NCBI GenBank assembly: GCA_003510325.1
Contig: DONB01000153.1
Span: 6,451 to 14,390 of the forward strand
Length of the DNA: 7,940 nucleotides
Source: Thiobacillus sp.
GTDB lineage: Bacteria > Pseudomonadota > Gammaproteobacteria > Burkholderiales > Thiobacillaceae
Reading direction: 5' to 3'
Shown: in pieces, positions 1-5,129 of the stretch
Position numbering within the stretch: position 1 is the first letter of the stretch
How the letters are laid out: every line of letters starts with the position of its first letter
The notes under the pieces: model-generated
The model's database searches: none
Seen by the model: the letters and a program-made list of their open reading frames with translations, nothing else
Told to the model about the DNA's origin: nothing
Program-made: the position numbers and the translations under genes

Positions 1-815
1 AGCGTGGCGAACAGCTGGTCGGCCGCATAGGCGCGCGCCTTGACCAGCGCATTGAACAGCGTGGACTTGCCGGCGTTGGTGTAGCCGACCAGCGCCACGC
101 TGGCGAGTCCCTGGTGCCCTTGCCGCCGCGCGCGCTGCGTCTTGCGGTCGGCGTCCATCGCGGTGATTTCCTTCTGCAGTTCGGCGATGCGGTCGCGGAT
201 CTTGCGCTTGTCCAGCTCGGTGTGCGACTCGCCGGCGCCGCGTCCACCCACGCCGCTGCGCTGCCGTCCCTGCGGCCCCGCCAGCTTCGCCGCCTCGCGC
301 AGGCGCGGCGCCATGTAGCCCAGGCGCGCGATCTCCACCTGCGCGCGCGCAGCGGGGGAGCGCGCGTTGCGGTGGAAGATTTCGAGGATGACCATGGTGC
401 GGTCCATCACCTGGCAGCCGACCTCGTTTTCGAGGTTGCGCGCCTGCGAAGGCGAGATCTCGTGGTCGACGAAGAGGACGTCGATCGGATGGGCCGATAT
501 CTCGTCGTCCAGCCCCTCGACGAAATTGGAGAGGCGATGCAGCGGATTCTGCGGCTCGGCATCCGGCCCGGTTTCGTCGTCCGGCCTGCTGTTGACGAAG
601 CGGCGGATCTCCTGCCGCTTGCCCACGCCCAGATACGCCGTCGAGTCGAAGCCGGCGCGCTTTTGCATGAACGTGCGGGTGACCGTGAACCCCAGCGTCT
701 TCGCCAGCTCGCGCAGCTCGGTCAGCGACGCCTCGAACTCGACATCGTTCACGCCCGGCAGCTGCACTGCCGCCACGATGGCGTACTGGGGGGCTTCTTT
801 GGCTTCGCTTTGCAT
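1..815 (-). CDS. hflX: HflX-family GTPase, partial (C-terminus beyond window)
   Basis: This is a ribosome-associated GTPase of the HflX (Obg-HflX) family; in other bacteria HflX binds the 50S subunit and helps split or rescue stalled ribosomes. The 271 codons present begin with ATG at 813-815. They contain the N-terminal HflX domain (about residues 12-180), with DHEISPSQARNLE and the DRTMVILEIFHRNAR block. A Gly/Arg-rich linker with GRGAGESHTELD (about 182-201) and the helical segment KRKIRDRIAELQKEI follow. The G domain then begins with the P-loop GYTNAGKST at 244-252, K250 being the nucleotide-binding lysine, and YAADQLFAT (switch I region). The rest of the G domain lies outside the window. 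About 30 residues around 74-105 look like an insertion relative to short HflX proteins. The ribosome-binding site is weak (AGAAG about ten bases upstream), but no other good start is visible. The gene is not next to hfq, its usual partner. Family assignment is firm; orthology to canonical HflX rather than a paralogue is less certain. Confidence 0.93.
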   Translation of the reverse strand, partial: MQSEAKEAPQYAIVAAVQLPGVNDVEFEASLTELRELAKTLGFTVTRTFMQKRAGFDSTAYLGVGKRQEIRRFVNSRPDDETGPDAEPQNPLHRLSNFVEGLDDEISAHPIDVLFVDHEISPSQARNLENEVGCQVMDRTMVILEIFHRNARSPAARAQVEIARLGYMAPRLREAAKLAGPQGRQRSGVGGRGAGESHTELDKRKIRDRIAELQKEITAMDADRKTQRARRQGHQGLASVALVGYTNAGKSTLFNALVKARAYAADQLFAT

Positions 816-880
816 TCGGTATGTGCTTCTAGGGGAGAGGGTGTGCGAAGCCGGATAGTACCCGGTCGGCGGCAGGATGA

Positions 881-900
881 GGGCGCGGGTGAGCGCGCCC
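881..900. repeat. Perfect 7-bp inverted repeat upstream of the HflX gene
   Basis: The arms GGGCGCG and CGCGCCC flank a six-base loop, in the intergenic stretch between the HflX start (815) and the terminator at 920-946. Neither side carries a T-tract, so it is not an intrinsic terminator. It could be a leader hairpin or an operator for the HflX gene, or chance in GC-rich DNA. No convincing -35/-10 pair is visible nearby. Confidence 0.35.
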
Positions 901-919
901 AAGAACCAGTAGCTGAATC

Positions 920-946
920 AAAAAAGCCCTGCATTGCTGCGGAGCT
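920..946 (-). terminator. Intrinsic terminator downstream of the tRNA-Asn remnant
   Basis: Read on the minus strand, AGCTCCGCA and TGCAGGGCT form a nine-position stem with one G-U pair and one C-A mismatch. The loop is a GCAA tetraloop, and a run of Ts follows. It lies nine bases past the CCA of the tRNA-Asn remnant at 956-996. This repeats the tRNA-then-terminator order seen at the intact tRNA-Asn, so it may be the terminator that originally served that tRNA. It would now end transcripts of the three-gene islet before the HflX gene. Confidence 0.65.
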
Positions 947-955
947 CTTCGTATT

Positions 956-996
956 TGGATCCCCGACCTGGGAACGAACCCGGGACCTGCGGATTA
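956..996 (-). repeat. Degenerate copy of the tRNA-Asn 3' end (putative distal att site)
   Basis: These 41 bases align without gaps to the last 41 bases of the tRNA-Asn gene at 2295-2335, matching at 36 positions by my hand alignment. They cover the 3' anticodon-stem strand, the variable region, the T arm, the 3' acceptor strand TCGGGGA and the final CCA. Nothing upstream pairs with the acceptor, and no D arm is present, so this is not a working tRNA. Two of the five mismatches fall in the T loop and one breaks a T-stem pair, as expected without selection. The same orientation and position, at the far end of a small gene islet, match an attR left by integration into the tRNA 3' end. A decayed tandem tRNA duplicate is the alternative. 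Confidence 0.75.
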
Positions 997-1233
997 CTAC
1001 TGCCCGGCACCCATGCCTCGAACCATTTCGATATACAGCGATTCCACACGCGCCCGTGCCCACGGGGTACGACGAAGAAACTTGAGGCTCGACGCGATGC
1101 TCGGGTCATGGGTGAAGCAGCGGATCTCGATTTTCCGCCCCAACGCATCCCAGCCATGGAAGGCAACCAGTTCGTTCAATACCTGTTCAAGCGTGACACC
1201 GTGGAGCGGATTGTTGGGCTGAATCTCTTGCAT
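997..1233 (-). CDS. VF530 family (DUF2132) small DNA-binding protein
   Basis: The product has 78 residues and matches what I recall of the VF530/DUF2132 family along nearly all its length. It opens with QPNNPLHGVTLEQVLNELV, then has GWDALGRKIEIRCF, and then DPSIASSLKFLRRTPWARARVE. The family is named after a Vibrio fischeri protein whose structure suggested DNA binding; a cellular role is not known to me. The ATG start at 1231-1233 fits the family N-terminus, but no clear Shine-Dalgarno sequence precedes it. It begins 32 bases after the J-like gene stops, so translational coupling is possible. The TAG stop (997-999) directly abuts the degenerate tRNA-Asn repeat, so the last few residues (GAGQ) may be encoded by tRNA-derived sequence. 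It is the last gene of the islet before the terminator. Confidence 0.85.
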   Translation of the reverse strand: MQEIQPNNPLHGVTLEQVLNELVAFHGWDALGRKIEIRCFTHDPSIASSLKFLRRTPWARARVESLYIEMVRGMGAGQ

Positions 1234-1265
1234 GATTCTAAGAGCCCGTCAGGCTGCGGTACGGT

Positions 1266-1814
1266 TCACTGGGTCGCCGCGCGCATCCTGTCCAGCTTCT
1301 CGACGACTGCCTGATAGAGATCGCAGTCGGCATCGGGGTTGCGGTCCGGGTGGTGGGCGCTACGGATCTTTTTCAGCGCGGTCATGTCGTCGGGCAGGTC
1401 ATGCACCTTGGTCACCCGGTCGCCGTTCTTTTCCATCTCGCGCTGAAGCTCGGCCTCTGCGCTTTCGCGCGTGTCGTGCAACCGCCGGCTGCCAAGACGC
1501 CAGCCATCCTGGTTCTTGCGCGGGGAGTGATATTTCTCGCCATCGAACCAGATCCATTTGCCGGTTTCAGGATTCAATTCAAAACGAACGGTGGTGATGC
1601 CGTAGGTGTAGACGGGCGGCTTGAGGTCCCGGGCGAACATCTTGAACGTGCCGACCGTGCCCACGGTAGCCAGGTAATACGCGCCCGCCTCGTGGGGGCT
1701 GAACGCGCTGCTGGGCGTGGGTATGGGCGCTGGCTCAGGCTTGCTGTCCTTACCTGAAGAATCCTCTTTGGCCTGTCTGGCGAGCCATGCGGCTCGGCGT
1801 TGTGCGTTGGTCAC
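1266..1814 (-). CDS. Uncharacterised protein with a C-terminal J-domain-like HPD motif
   Basis: The protein has 182 residues from a GTG start at 1812-1814. I chose it because AAGGAG (1823-1828) sits eight bases upstream; an ATG twenty codons earlier (1874) has no such site and would run through the direct repeats. The N-terminus is basic (AQRRAAWLARQAK), and a Pro/Ser-rich linker follows (about 20-38). The central part (about 41-120) contains YGITTVRFELNPETGKWIWF and WRLGSRRLHDTRESAEAEL, and I do not recognise it. The C-terminus has TALKKIRSAHHPDRNP with the HPD tripeptide at 155-157, then a helix, YQAVVEKLDRM. This resembles J-domain helices II and III with no obvious helix I. J domains stimulate Hsp70 ATPases through HPD, but whether this abbreviated form does so is unknown. 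It is second in the islet gene order and may be co-transcribed with the VF530 gene. Confidence 0.7.
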   Translation of the reverse strand: MTNAQRRAAWLARQAKEDSSGKDSKPEPAPIPTPSSAFSPHEAGAYYLATVGTVGTFKMFARDLKPPVYTYGITTVRFELNPETGKWIWFDGEKYHSPRKNQDGWRLGSRRLHDTRESAEAELQREMEKNGDRVTKVHDLPDDMTALKKIRSAHHPDRNPDADCDLYQAVVEKLDRMRAATQ

Positions 1815-1847
1815 GGGTGCTGCTCCTTGAATTGATTGAAACCCACT

Positions 1848-1877
1848 GGGATCACCCCTCGCTGAAGGGATCACCCG
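1848..1877. promoter_or_regulatory. Pair of 10-bp direct repeats upstream of the J-like gene
   Basis: GGGATCACCC occurs at 1848-1857 and again at 1868-1877, exactly 20 bp apart, about two helical turns. Each copy also has GGG...CCC dyad character. They lie in the 98-bp gap between the winged-helix gene and the J-like gene, upstream of the latter's ribosome-binding site. Two sites on one DNA face would suit a small DNA-binding protein such as the winged-helix or VF530 product. No promoter hexamers are clear, and function is inferred from placement only. Confidence 0.4.
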
Positions 1878-1912
1878 CTGGACTCCTGGACAGCCTTGAT
1901 GGCTGCTCGTAT

Positions 1913-2179
1913 CTAGTCGGACGAGACGCTTTTGCTAGATCCGGCCTTGCGACCTGGCGCGACGGGCGGCACATAGCCGGAAATCCGGCACTGAATGCCA
2001 TCGATACGCTTGTTGCCATGGAAGTGGGTGACGCTGCACTGGGAGATTTCTCCGCGTGCCGTCAAGTCGGCCAGCGACTGGCGTACCTGGACCAGCGCAA
2101 TCCCGGTTGCCGACGCGATCTCCAGGTCGAGCAGCTGCCCATGCTTTTTCAAGTGGCGTAGAACCTGGTCTGTCTGCAT
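1913..2179 (-). CDS. Small winged-helix DNA-binding protein, uncharacterised
   Basis: The product has 88 residues from the ATG at 2177-2179, which is preceded by AAAGGA six bases upstream. An earlier in-frame ATG at 2263 is unlikely because it lies inside the terminator hairpin at 2253-2276. Residues about 2-50 fit a winged helix-turn-helix: DQVLRHLKKHG, then LEIASATGIALVQVRQSLADL as the likely helix-turn-helix, then TARGEISQCSVTHF entering the wing. A CRISGYVPP segment and a basic, Ser-rich tail follow. Similar short winged-helix proteins are common in phages and integrated elements, where they act as regulators, but I cannot name a specific family. It is the first gene of the islet after tRNA-Asn. 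The paired repeats at 1848-1877, just downstream, are a plausible target. The fold is likely; the target is a guess. Confidence 0.7.
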   Translation of the reverse strand: MQTDQVLRHLKKHGQLLDLEIASATGIALVQVRQSLADLTARGEISQCSVTHFHGNKRIDGIQCRISGYVPPVAPGRKAGSSKSVSSD

Positions 2180-2252
2180 CTCGATTCCTTTGACGTGTTG
2201 ATCGGCGTGTGAGCCATGGCGGGCCCCGAGCCGATACGGAAACAGGGAAAGC

Positions 2253-2276
2253 AAAAAAGCCACCCCGAAGGATGGC
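2253..2276 (-). terminator. Intrinsic terminator of tRNA-Asn
   Basis: Read on the minus strand, GCCATCC and GGGTGGC form a seven-pair stem with one G-U pair. The loop is a very stable TTCG tetraloop, and six Ts follow. It begins 18 bases after the CCA of tRNA-Asn (2295) and precedes the winged-helix gene. It should end the tRNA transcript, so the islet genes need their own promoter between about 2252 and 2180; I could not pick one out there. Confidence 0.9.
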
Positions 2277-2294
2277 CTGAGTGCTTGCTATGTC

Positions 2295-2370
2295 TGGCTC
2301 CCCGACCTGGGCTCGAACCAGGGACCTACGGATTAACAGTCCGGCGCTCTACCGACTGAGCTATCGGGGA
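2295..2370 (-). tRNA. tRNA-Asn (anticodon GTT)
   Basis: On the minus strand the 76 bases fold as a complete cloverleaf. The acceptor TCCCCGA pairs with TCGGGGA. The D arm contains GCTCAGTCGGTAGAGC. The anticodon stem CCGGA pairs with TCCG(T) around the loop CTGTTAA, with GTT at positions 34-36. The T arm is CCTGG-TTCGAGC-CCAGG, the discriminator is G, and CCA is encoded. It decodes AAC and AAU. A strong promoter lies just upstream (2384-2412) and an intrinsic terminator just downstream (2253-2276), so it is an independent unit. Its 3' 41 bases are repeated in degenerate form at 956-996, which marks it as a probable integration target. Confidence 0.98.
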
Positions 2371-2383
2371 ATGGGAAGCGCGC

Positions 2384-2412
2384 ATTCTAGTGATGACGGG
2401 CGATCCGGTCAA
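2384..2412 (-). promoter_or_regulatory. Sigma-70 promoter of tRNA-Asn
   Basis: On the minus strand, TTGACC (2407-2412) is separated by exactly 17 bases from TAGAAT (2384-2389). Each hexamer is one base off consensus. The stretch after the -10 is GC-rich (GCGCGC), the kind of discriminator linked to stringent control of stable RNA promoters. Transcription would start near 2377, about seven bases before the mature tRNA end. The promoter begins right after the polymerase stop codon (2416-2418). Confidence 0.85.
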
Positions 2413-2415
2413 CCC

Positions 2416-3654
2416 TCAACCGTCACTTTCCACCTGCAATTCGGGGACGTGGCTGAAGGCGATGCGCATGGGCGCGGCGCCGCGGCCGTTGTGGGCGCCG
2501 CCGAAATACAGGGTGTTGGGGCCGTAGCGCTGGTTGATCTGGTCGAGCACGCTGTTGAGGGTTTCGTGCGCGTCCTCGGGGTCGAACAGGTCGCGCGTGA
2601 CCTGGCTGTGCTCGACCAGGTCGGTGAGGGTGACGCCGACCTTGAGGAGGGGACCGGGGTCGGGCGGACGGCGCTGCCAGAGCTGGGCCAGCACGGGGTT
2701 GAACTTGAGGGTGTCGGCGTGCGGCGAGATGCGGGCCTGGTCGCTCCAGTGGGCCGGTCCGGTGCCATGTGCGTGCGTATAGGTGAGGTGCAGGCCGAGG
2801 CCGCCGGCGCAGTAGCCGTAGTGGCGCAGCCGCATCGCGGCCTTGTGCAGCAGGCGGTAGAGCACGGCGATGGCGGACTCGGGATCGCGCAGCTCGGGCG
2901 CCAGTACGTGCGAATGGCCGACGCTGGAGCGCTGCGTGGGCAGCGAGGCGAGCACTTCGCCGCGCAGCTTGGCGTAGTAGCGCTCGCCCTCGATGCCGCC
3001 CCAGGCGCGGCGCAGGGTGTCCTTGCTGGCGGTGCAGAGCTGCTCGACGCTGTGGATGCCGAGCTGGCTGAGGCGCTGTTCCATGGCGCGGCCGATGCCG
3101 TTCAGGGCGCCGAGCTTGAGGCCGTACAGGCGCTGCGGCAGTTCGTCCTGGCGGATCACGACGAGGCCGTCCGGCTTCTGCATGTTGGACGCGGTCTTGG
3201 CGAGGAAGCGGTTGGGCGCGATGCCGACCGAGCTGTGCAGCACCTCGCCCACCTGGTCGTAGATCGCCTGCTTGATCTGTTTGCCGAGCCGGACGGCGTG
3301 GGCTTCCTCGCGCTCGCCGCCCATCAGCTCGCAGGCCATCTCGTCGATGGAGAGCACGGCGGACACCGGGGTGCACGATTCGACCGCGGCGACGATGCGA
3401 TGGTGGATCTCGACATAGGTGGACGGCCGCGCCTGCACGAAGACGATGTCGCGGCACAGCTTGCGCGCCTGCCACACCGGGGTACCGGTGCGGATGCCGA
3501 AGTGCTTGGCGTCGATGCTGGCGGCGATGCAGCAGGTGGTGTCGGCCATCACCGGCAGCACGCCGACCGGACGGCCGCGCAGCTCGGGCCGCAGCTGCTG
3601 TTCGGCCGAGGCGAAGAAGGAATTGAGGTCGACGTAGAGCGAATGCAGGGCCAT
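2416..3654 (-). CDS. Y-family (DinB/UmuC-type) translesion DNA polymerase
   Basis: This is a DNA-damage-bypass polymerase of 412 residues that inserts nucleotides opposite lesions without proofreading. The catalytic carboxylates are all present: D9 in YVDLNSFFAS, and D104 and E105 in LSIDEMACEL. The steric-gate aromatic is F13 or F14. SVGIAPNRFLAKTAS (142-156) is the conserved palm segment. LNGIGRAMEQRLSQLGI (184-200) is the helix-hairpin-helix of the thumb, and the little-finger domain follows. Near the C-terminus DLF (355-357) is a probable sliding-clamp-binding motif, and the tail NTLYFGG resembles the UmuC C-terminus more than Pol IV. Intact catalytic residues argue against ImuB, and no umuD, imuA or dnaE2 lies alongside. 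The ATG start has CTGGAG six bases upstream. A LexA box at 3762-3781 indicates SOS control, with a REP-like hairpin in the leader. Exact subfamily is uncertain. Confidence 0.93.
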   Translation of the reverse strand: MALHSLYVDLNSFFASAEQQLRPELRGRPVGVLPVMADTTCCIAASIDAKHFGIRTGTPVWQARKLCRDIVFVQARPSTYVEIHHRIVAAVESCTPVSAVLSIDEMACELMGGEREEAHAVRLGKQIKQAIYDQVGEVLHSSVGIAPNRFLAKTASNMQKPDGLVVIRQDELPQRLYGLKLGALNGIGRAMEQRLSQLGIHSVEQLCTASKDTLRRAWGGIEGERYYAKLRGEVLASLPTQRSSVGHSHVLAPELRDPESAIAVLYRLLHKAAMRLRHYGYCAGGLGLHLTYTHAHGTGPAHWSDQARISPHADTLKFNPVLAQLWQRRPPDPGPLLKVGVTLTDLVEHSQVTRDLFDPEDAHETLNSVLDQINQRYGPNTLYFGGAHNGRGAAPMRIAFSHVPELQVESDG

Positions 3655-3679
3655 GGGGTGCTCCAGGGGAACACTGAAT

Positions 3680-3747
3680 CGTCACCCCGGCGAAAGCCGG
3701 GACCCAGTTAAATCAGGCACTGGACCCCGGCTTTCGCCGGGGTGACG
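3680..3747. repeat. REP-like inverted repeat pair
   Basis: Two 29-base arms (3680-3708 and 3719-3747) are inverted copies matching at 27 positions, around a ten-base loop. Each arm also contains a smaller hairpin, CCCGGC-GAAA-GCCGGG. This tandem of facing units resembles the dispersed REP/BIME-type elements common in proteobacterial intergenic regions. No T-tract follows, so it is not a classical terminator. It lies in the presumed 5' leader of the polymerase, 26 bases before the start codon and between the LexA box and the gene. Confidence 0.88.
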
Positions 3748-3761
3748 ACTGATGTTGAAAA

Positions 3762-3781
3762 TACTGTATATGCGTACAGTA
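3762..3781. promoter_or_regulatory. LexA (SOS) box of the Y-family polymerase
   Basis: TACTGTATATGCGTACAGTA has the core CTGT-N8-ACAG. It differs from the E. coli consensus as I recall it only at three central spacer bases, and the dyad extends one base each side (3761-3782). A -10-like TATACT (minus strand, 3778-3783) overlaps it, so LexA binding would block RNA polymerase; no good -35 accompanies it. The box starts 10 bases after the stop of the BrkB fusion gene and lies 107 bases upstream of the polymerase start. Confidence 0.88.
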
Positions 3782-3791
3782 TATCCGATCC

Positions 3792-5090
3792 TCAGCCCGG
3801 GTTCGCCAGATTCATCCGTTCCAGCCGCTGGCACAGGGTGTCGATGATGCGGCGCGACAGCGGGGCGGAATGGCGCATCAGCTCTTCCATGATCTGCGGC
3901 GGCAGCGCCAGCACGGTGATTTCGCCGTCGGCGACGACCGAGGCGGTGCGTTTTTCCTTCAGCAGGTAGGCCATTTCGCCGAACAGCTGGCCTTCGCCGA
4001 GTTCGCCCAGGCGGCGGCGTCCGCCGTCGGTGTTCTTGTACACCGCGGCGCGGCCGGCATAGAGGAAATAGGCGGTGCGCGAGTCGTCGCCTTCCTCGAT
4101 CAGCGTGTGGCCGGCGGGGTGGACCTCGCCGTATTTTTCGAGCAGACGTCCGGTATCGGCGAAGACATAGCCTTCGAGTTTGCTGGCGCCTTCGCCGCTG
4201 CCGCCGAGGAACAGCTTTTCCAGCGCGGTGATGTCGGCCTTGCCGTAGGCGTACAGCGCCTGCGCCCACAGGTACAGCAGCAGGAAGGCGAAATAGCCGC
4301 CGATCAGCACGAACACCACGCCGCCGAGCGCGCCGTACAGGCTGTGGTAGTTCTCCAGCTTGAAGAAGGCGCCGAACAGTGCGAGCAGCAGCCCCAGGCT
4401 CACGGTGGCGCCCAGCGCGAACGCGGCGGCGTCGCGCGCGCGCGGATGCTGGCGCGGCAGCCGCCAGTAGGCGGCGAACAGCAGCGCCCAGATCATGGCA
4501 AAGCCGAACAGCGAGTTGAGCGCCTGCAGCACCTGGGCGTTGCCGGTGCCGATGAAGTCGTTCTGCGCCAGAAACGTCAGCGTCACCTGTGCCAGCGCGG
4601 CCAGCCCCATCAGCAGGAACAGCACCGGCAGGATGATCAGCGGCAGCACCCACGACACCACCAGGTTGCGCCGGGTCTGCTCGGGGAAGATGACCGTGAA
4701 CGCGCCATGCACCGCGTGCACCAGCCCGCGCGACGACAGCAGCAGGGTGACGAGGCCGACGCCGCTGGCGGCGAGCTGGGTCTGCTGCGGAATGAAGCCG
4801 AGCGCGGTCAGGCTTCCCAGCTGCAGCTGCTCGTAGAGCGCGGCCATCAGGATGGTCGCCGGCACCGAATTCTCGGCGATGCGGCCCAGCCACTGCAGCG
4901 CGTAGCTCAGCAGCAGCAGCAGCGGTGTGGCCGACAGCAGGAAGTAGAACGAGGTCGCCGCGGCGTGGTTCTGCAGGCCGTTCTGCTTGAACAGGCGCGT
5001 GGTGGTGTAGCCGAGCTGCAGCAGCCAGGACAGCGTGCCCTTGGGGGCATACATGCCGCGCAGGGAGGGAAAGGCGGGAGGGTGGAACAT
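3792..5090 (-). CDS. YihY/BrkB-family membrane protein fused to a cyclic-nucleotide-binding domain
   Basis: The protein has 432 residues in two parts. Residues about 25-285 are a YihY/BrkB (UPF0761) integral membrane domain. It has the hallmark AAATSFYFLLSATPLLLLL (about 43-61) and further hydrophobic segments near 106-120, 143-172, 190-208, 222-243 and 254-280. Residues about 305-428 are a CAP/CRP-type cyclic-nucleotide-binding domain with GHTLIEEGD, YFLYAGRAAVY and the phosphate-binding cassette LFGEMAYLLKEKRTASVV. G370, E371 and R381, the ligand-contacting positions in the family, are kept. No helix-turn-helix follows, so it is not a transcription factor; the domain probably gates or senses at the inner face of the cytoplasmic membrane. 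BrkB proteins were once misnamed RNase BN, and their transport or other role is unsettled. The ATG at 5088-5090 is preceded by AGGTAGG; a later Met13 lacks a site. It starts 39 bases after the aminotransferase and is probably in its operon. Confidence 0.9.
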   Translation of the reverse strand: MFHPPAFPSLRGMYAPKGTLSWLLQLGYTTTRLFKQNGLQNHAAATSFYFLLSATPLLLLLSYALQWLGRIAENSVPATILMAALYEQLQLGSLTALGFIPQQTQLAASGVGLVTLLLSSRGLVHAVHGAFTVIFPEQTRRNLVVSWVLPLIILPVLFLLMGLAALAQVTLTFLAQNDFIGTGNAQVLQALNSLFGFAMIWALLFAAYWRLPRQHPRARDAAAFALGATVSLGLLLALFGAFFKLENYHSLYGALGGVVFVLIGGYFAFLLLYLWAQALYAYGKADITALEKLFLGGSGEGASKLEGYVFADTGRLLEKYGEVHPAGHTLIEEGDDSRTAYFLYAGRAAVYKNTDGGRRRLGELGEGQLFGEMAYLLKEKRTASVVADGEITVLALPPQIMEELMRHSAPLSRRIIDTLCQRLERMNLANPG

Positions 5091-5102
5091 GGCGCTAGCC
5101 TA

Positions 5103-5119
5103 CCTGCACTGGATGCAGG
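5103..5119. other. Small perfect hairpin before the BrkB-fusion start
   Basis: CCTGCA and TGCAGG flank a five-base loop in the 39-bp gap between the aminotransferase stop and the BrkB-fusion start. On the minus strand its 3' arm includes part of the likely ribosome-binding region. It might couple or damp translation of the second gene. No T-tract follows, so it is not a terminator. Confidence 0.35.
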
Positions 5120-5129
5120 AGGCCAGCGG

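Larger units (their letters stand above)
956..2335. mobile_element. tRNA-Asn-bounded genomic islet without an integrase
   Basis: A 41-base direct repeat, intact within tRNA-Asn (2295-2335) and degenerate at 956-996, brackets about 1.3 kb. The interval holds a winged-helix protein, a J-like protein and a VF530-family protein, all in the same direction as the tRNA. By eye it is less GC-rich than the flanking HflX and polymerase genes. Both repeats are followed on the minus strand by an intrinsic terminator (2253-2276 and 920-946). Seen: the repeats, the terminators and the gene content. Known: tyrosine-integrase elements recombine into tRNA 3' ends and leave such repeats. Inferred: this is a minimal or decayed element that has lost, or never had, its own integrase. 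Boundaries are the outer repeat edges. Confidence 0.55.

Noticed and set aside
855..883. Promoter for the HflX gene using TACTAT (855-860) as -10
   Set aside because: The hexamer is only a partial match and nothing like a -35 lies 16-18 bases upstream.
956..1032. A second functional tRNA gene
   Set aside because: Only the 3' half matches tRNA-Asn. There is no 5' acceptor strand or D arm, and the T stem and loop have changes.
114..1085. A 323-codon open frame on the plus strand
   Set aside because: It is antisense to the HflX gene and crosses the tRNA remnant, again giving a SPTWERTRDLRI-type string.
2281..3711. A 476-codon open frame on the plus strand
   Set aside because: It is antisense to the Y-family polymerase and reads through the tRNA-Asn gene (the SPTWARTRDLRI string is a known artefact of translating a tRNA 3' end) and into the REP-like repeat.
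3680..3747. Intrinsic terminator for the BrkB-fusion gene
   Set aside because: The stem is strong but no T-tract follows on either strand, and paired facing units with GAAA loops fit a REP-like element better.
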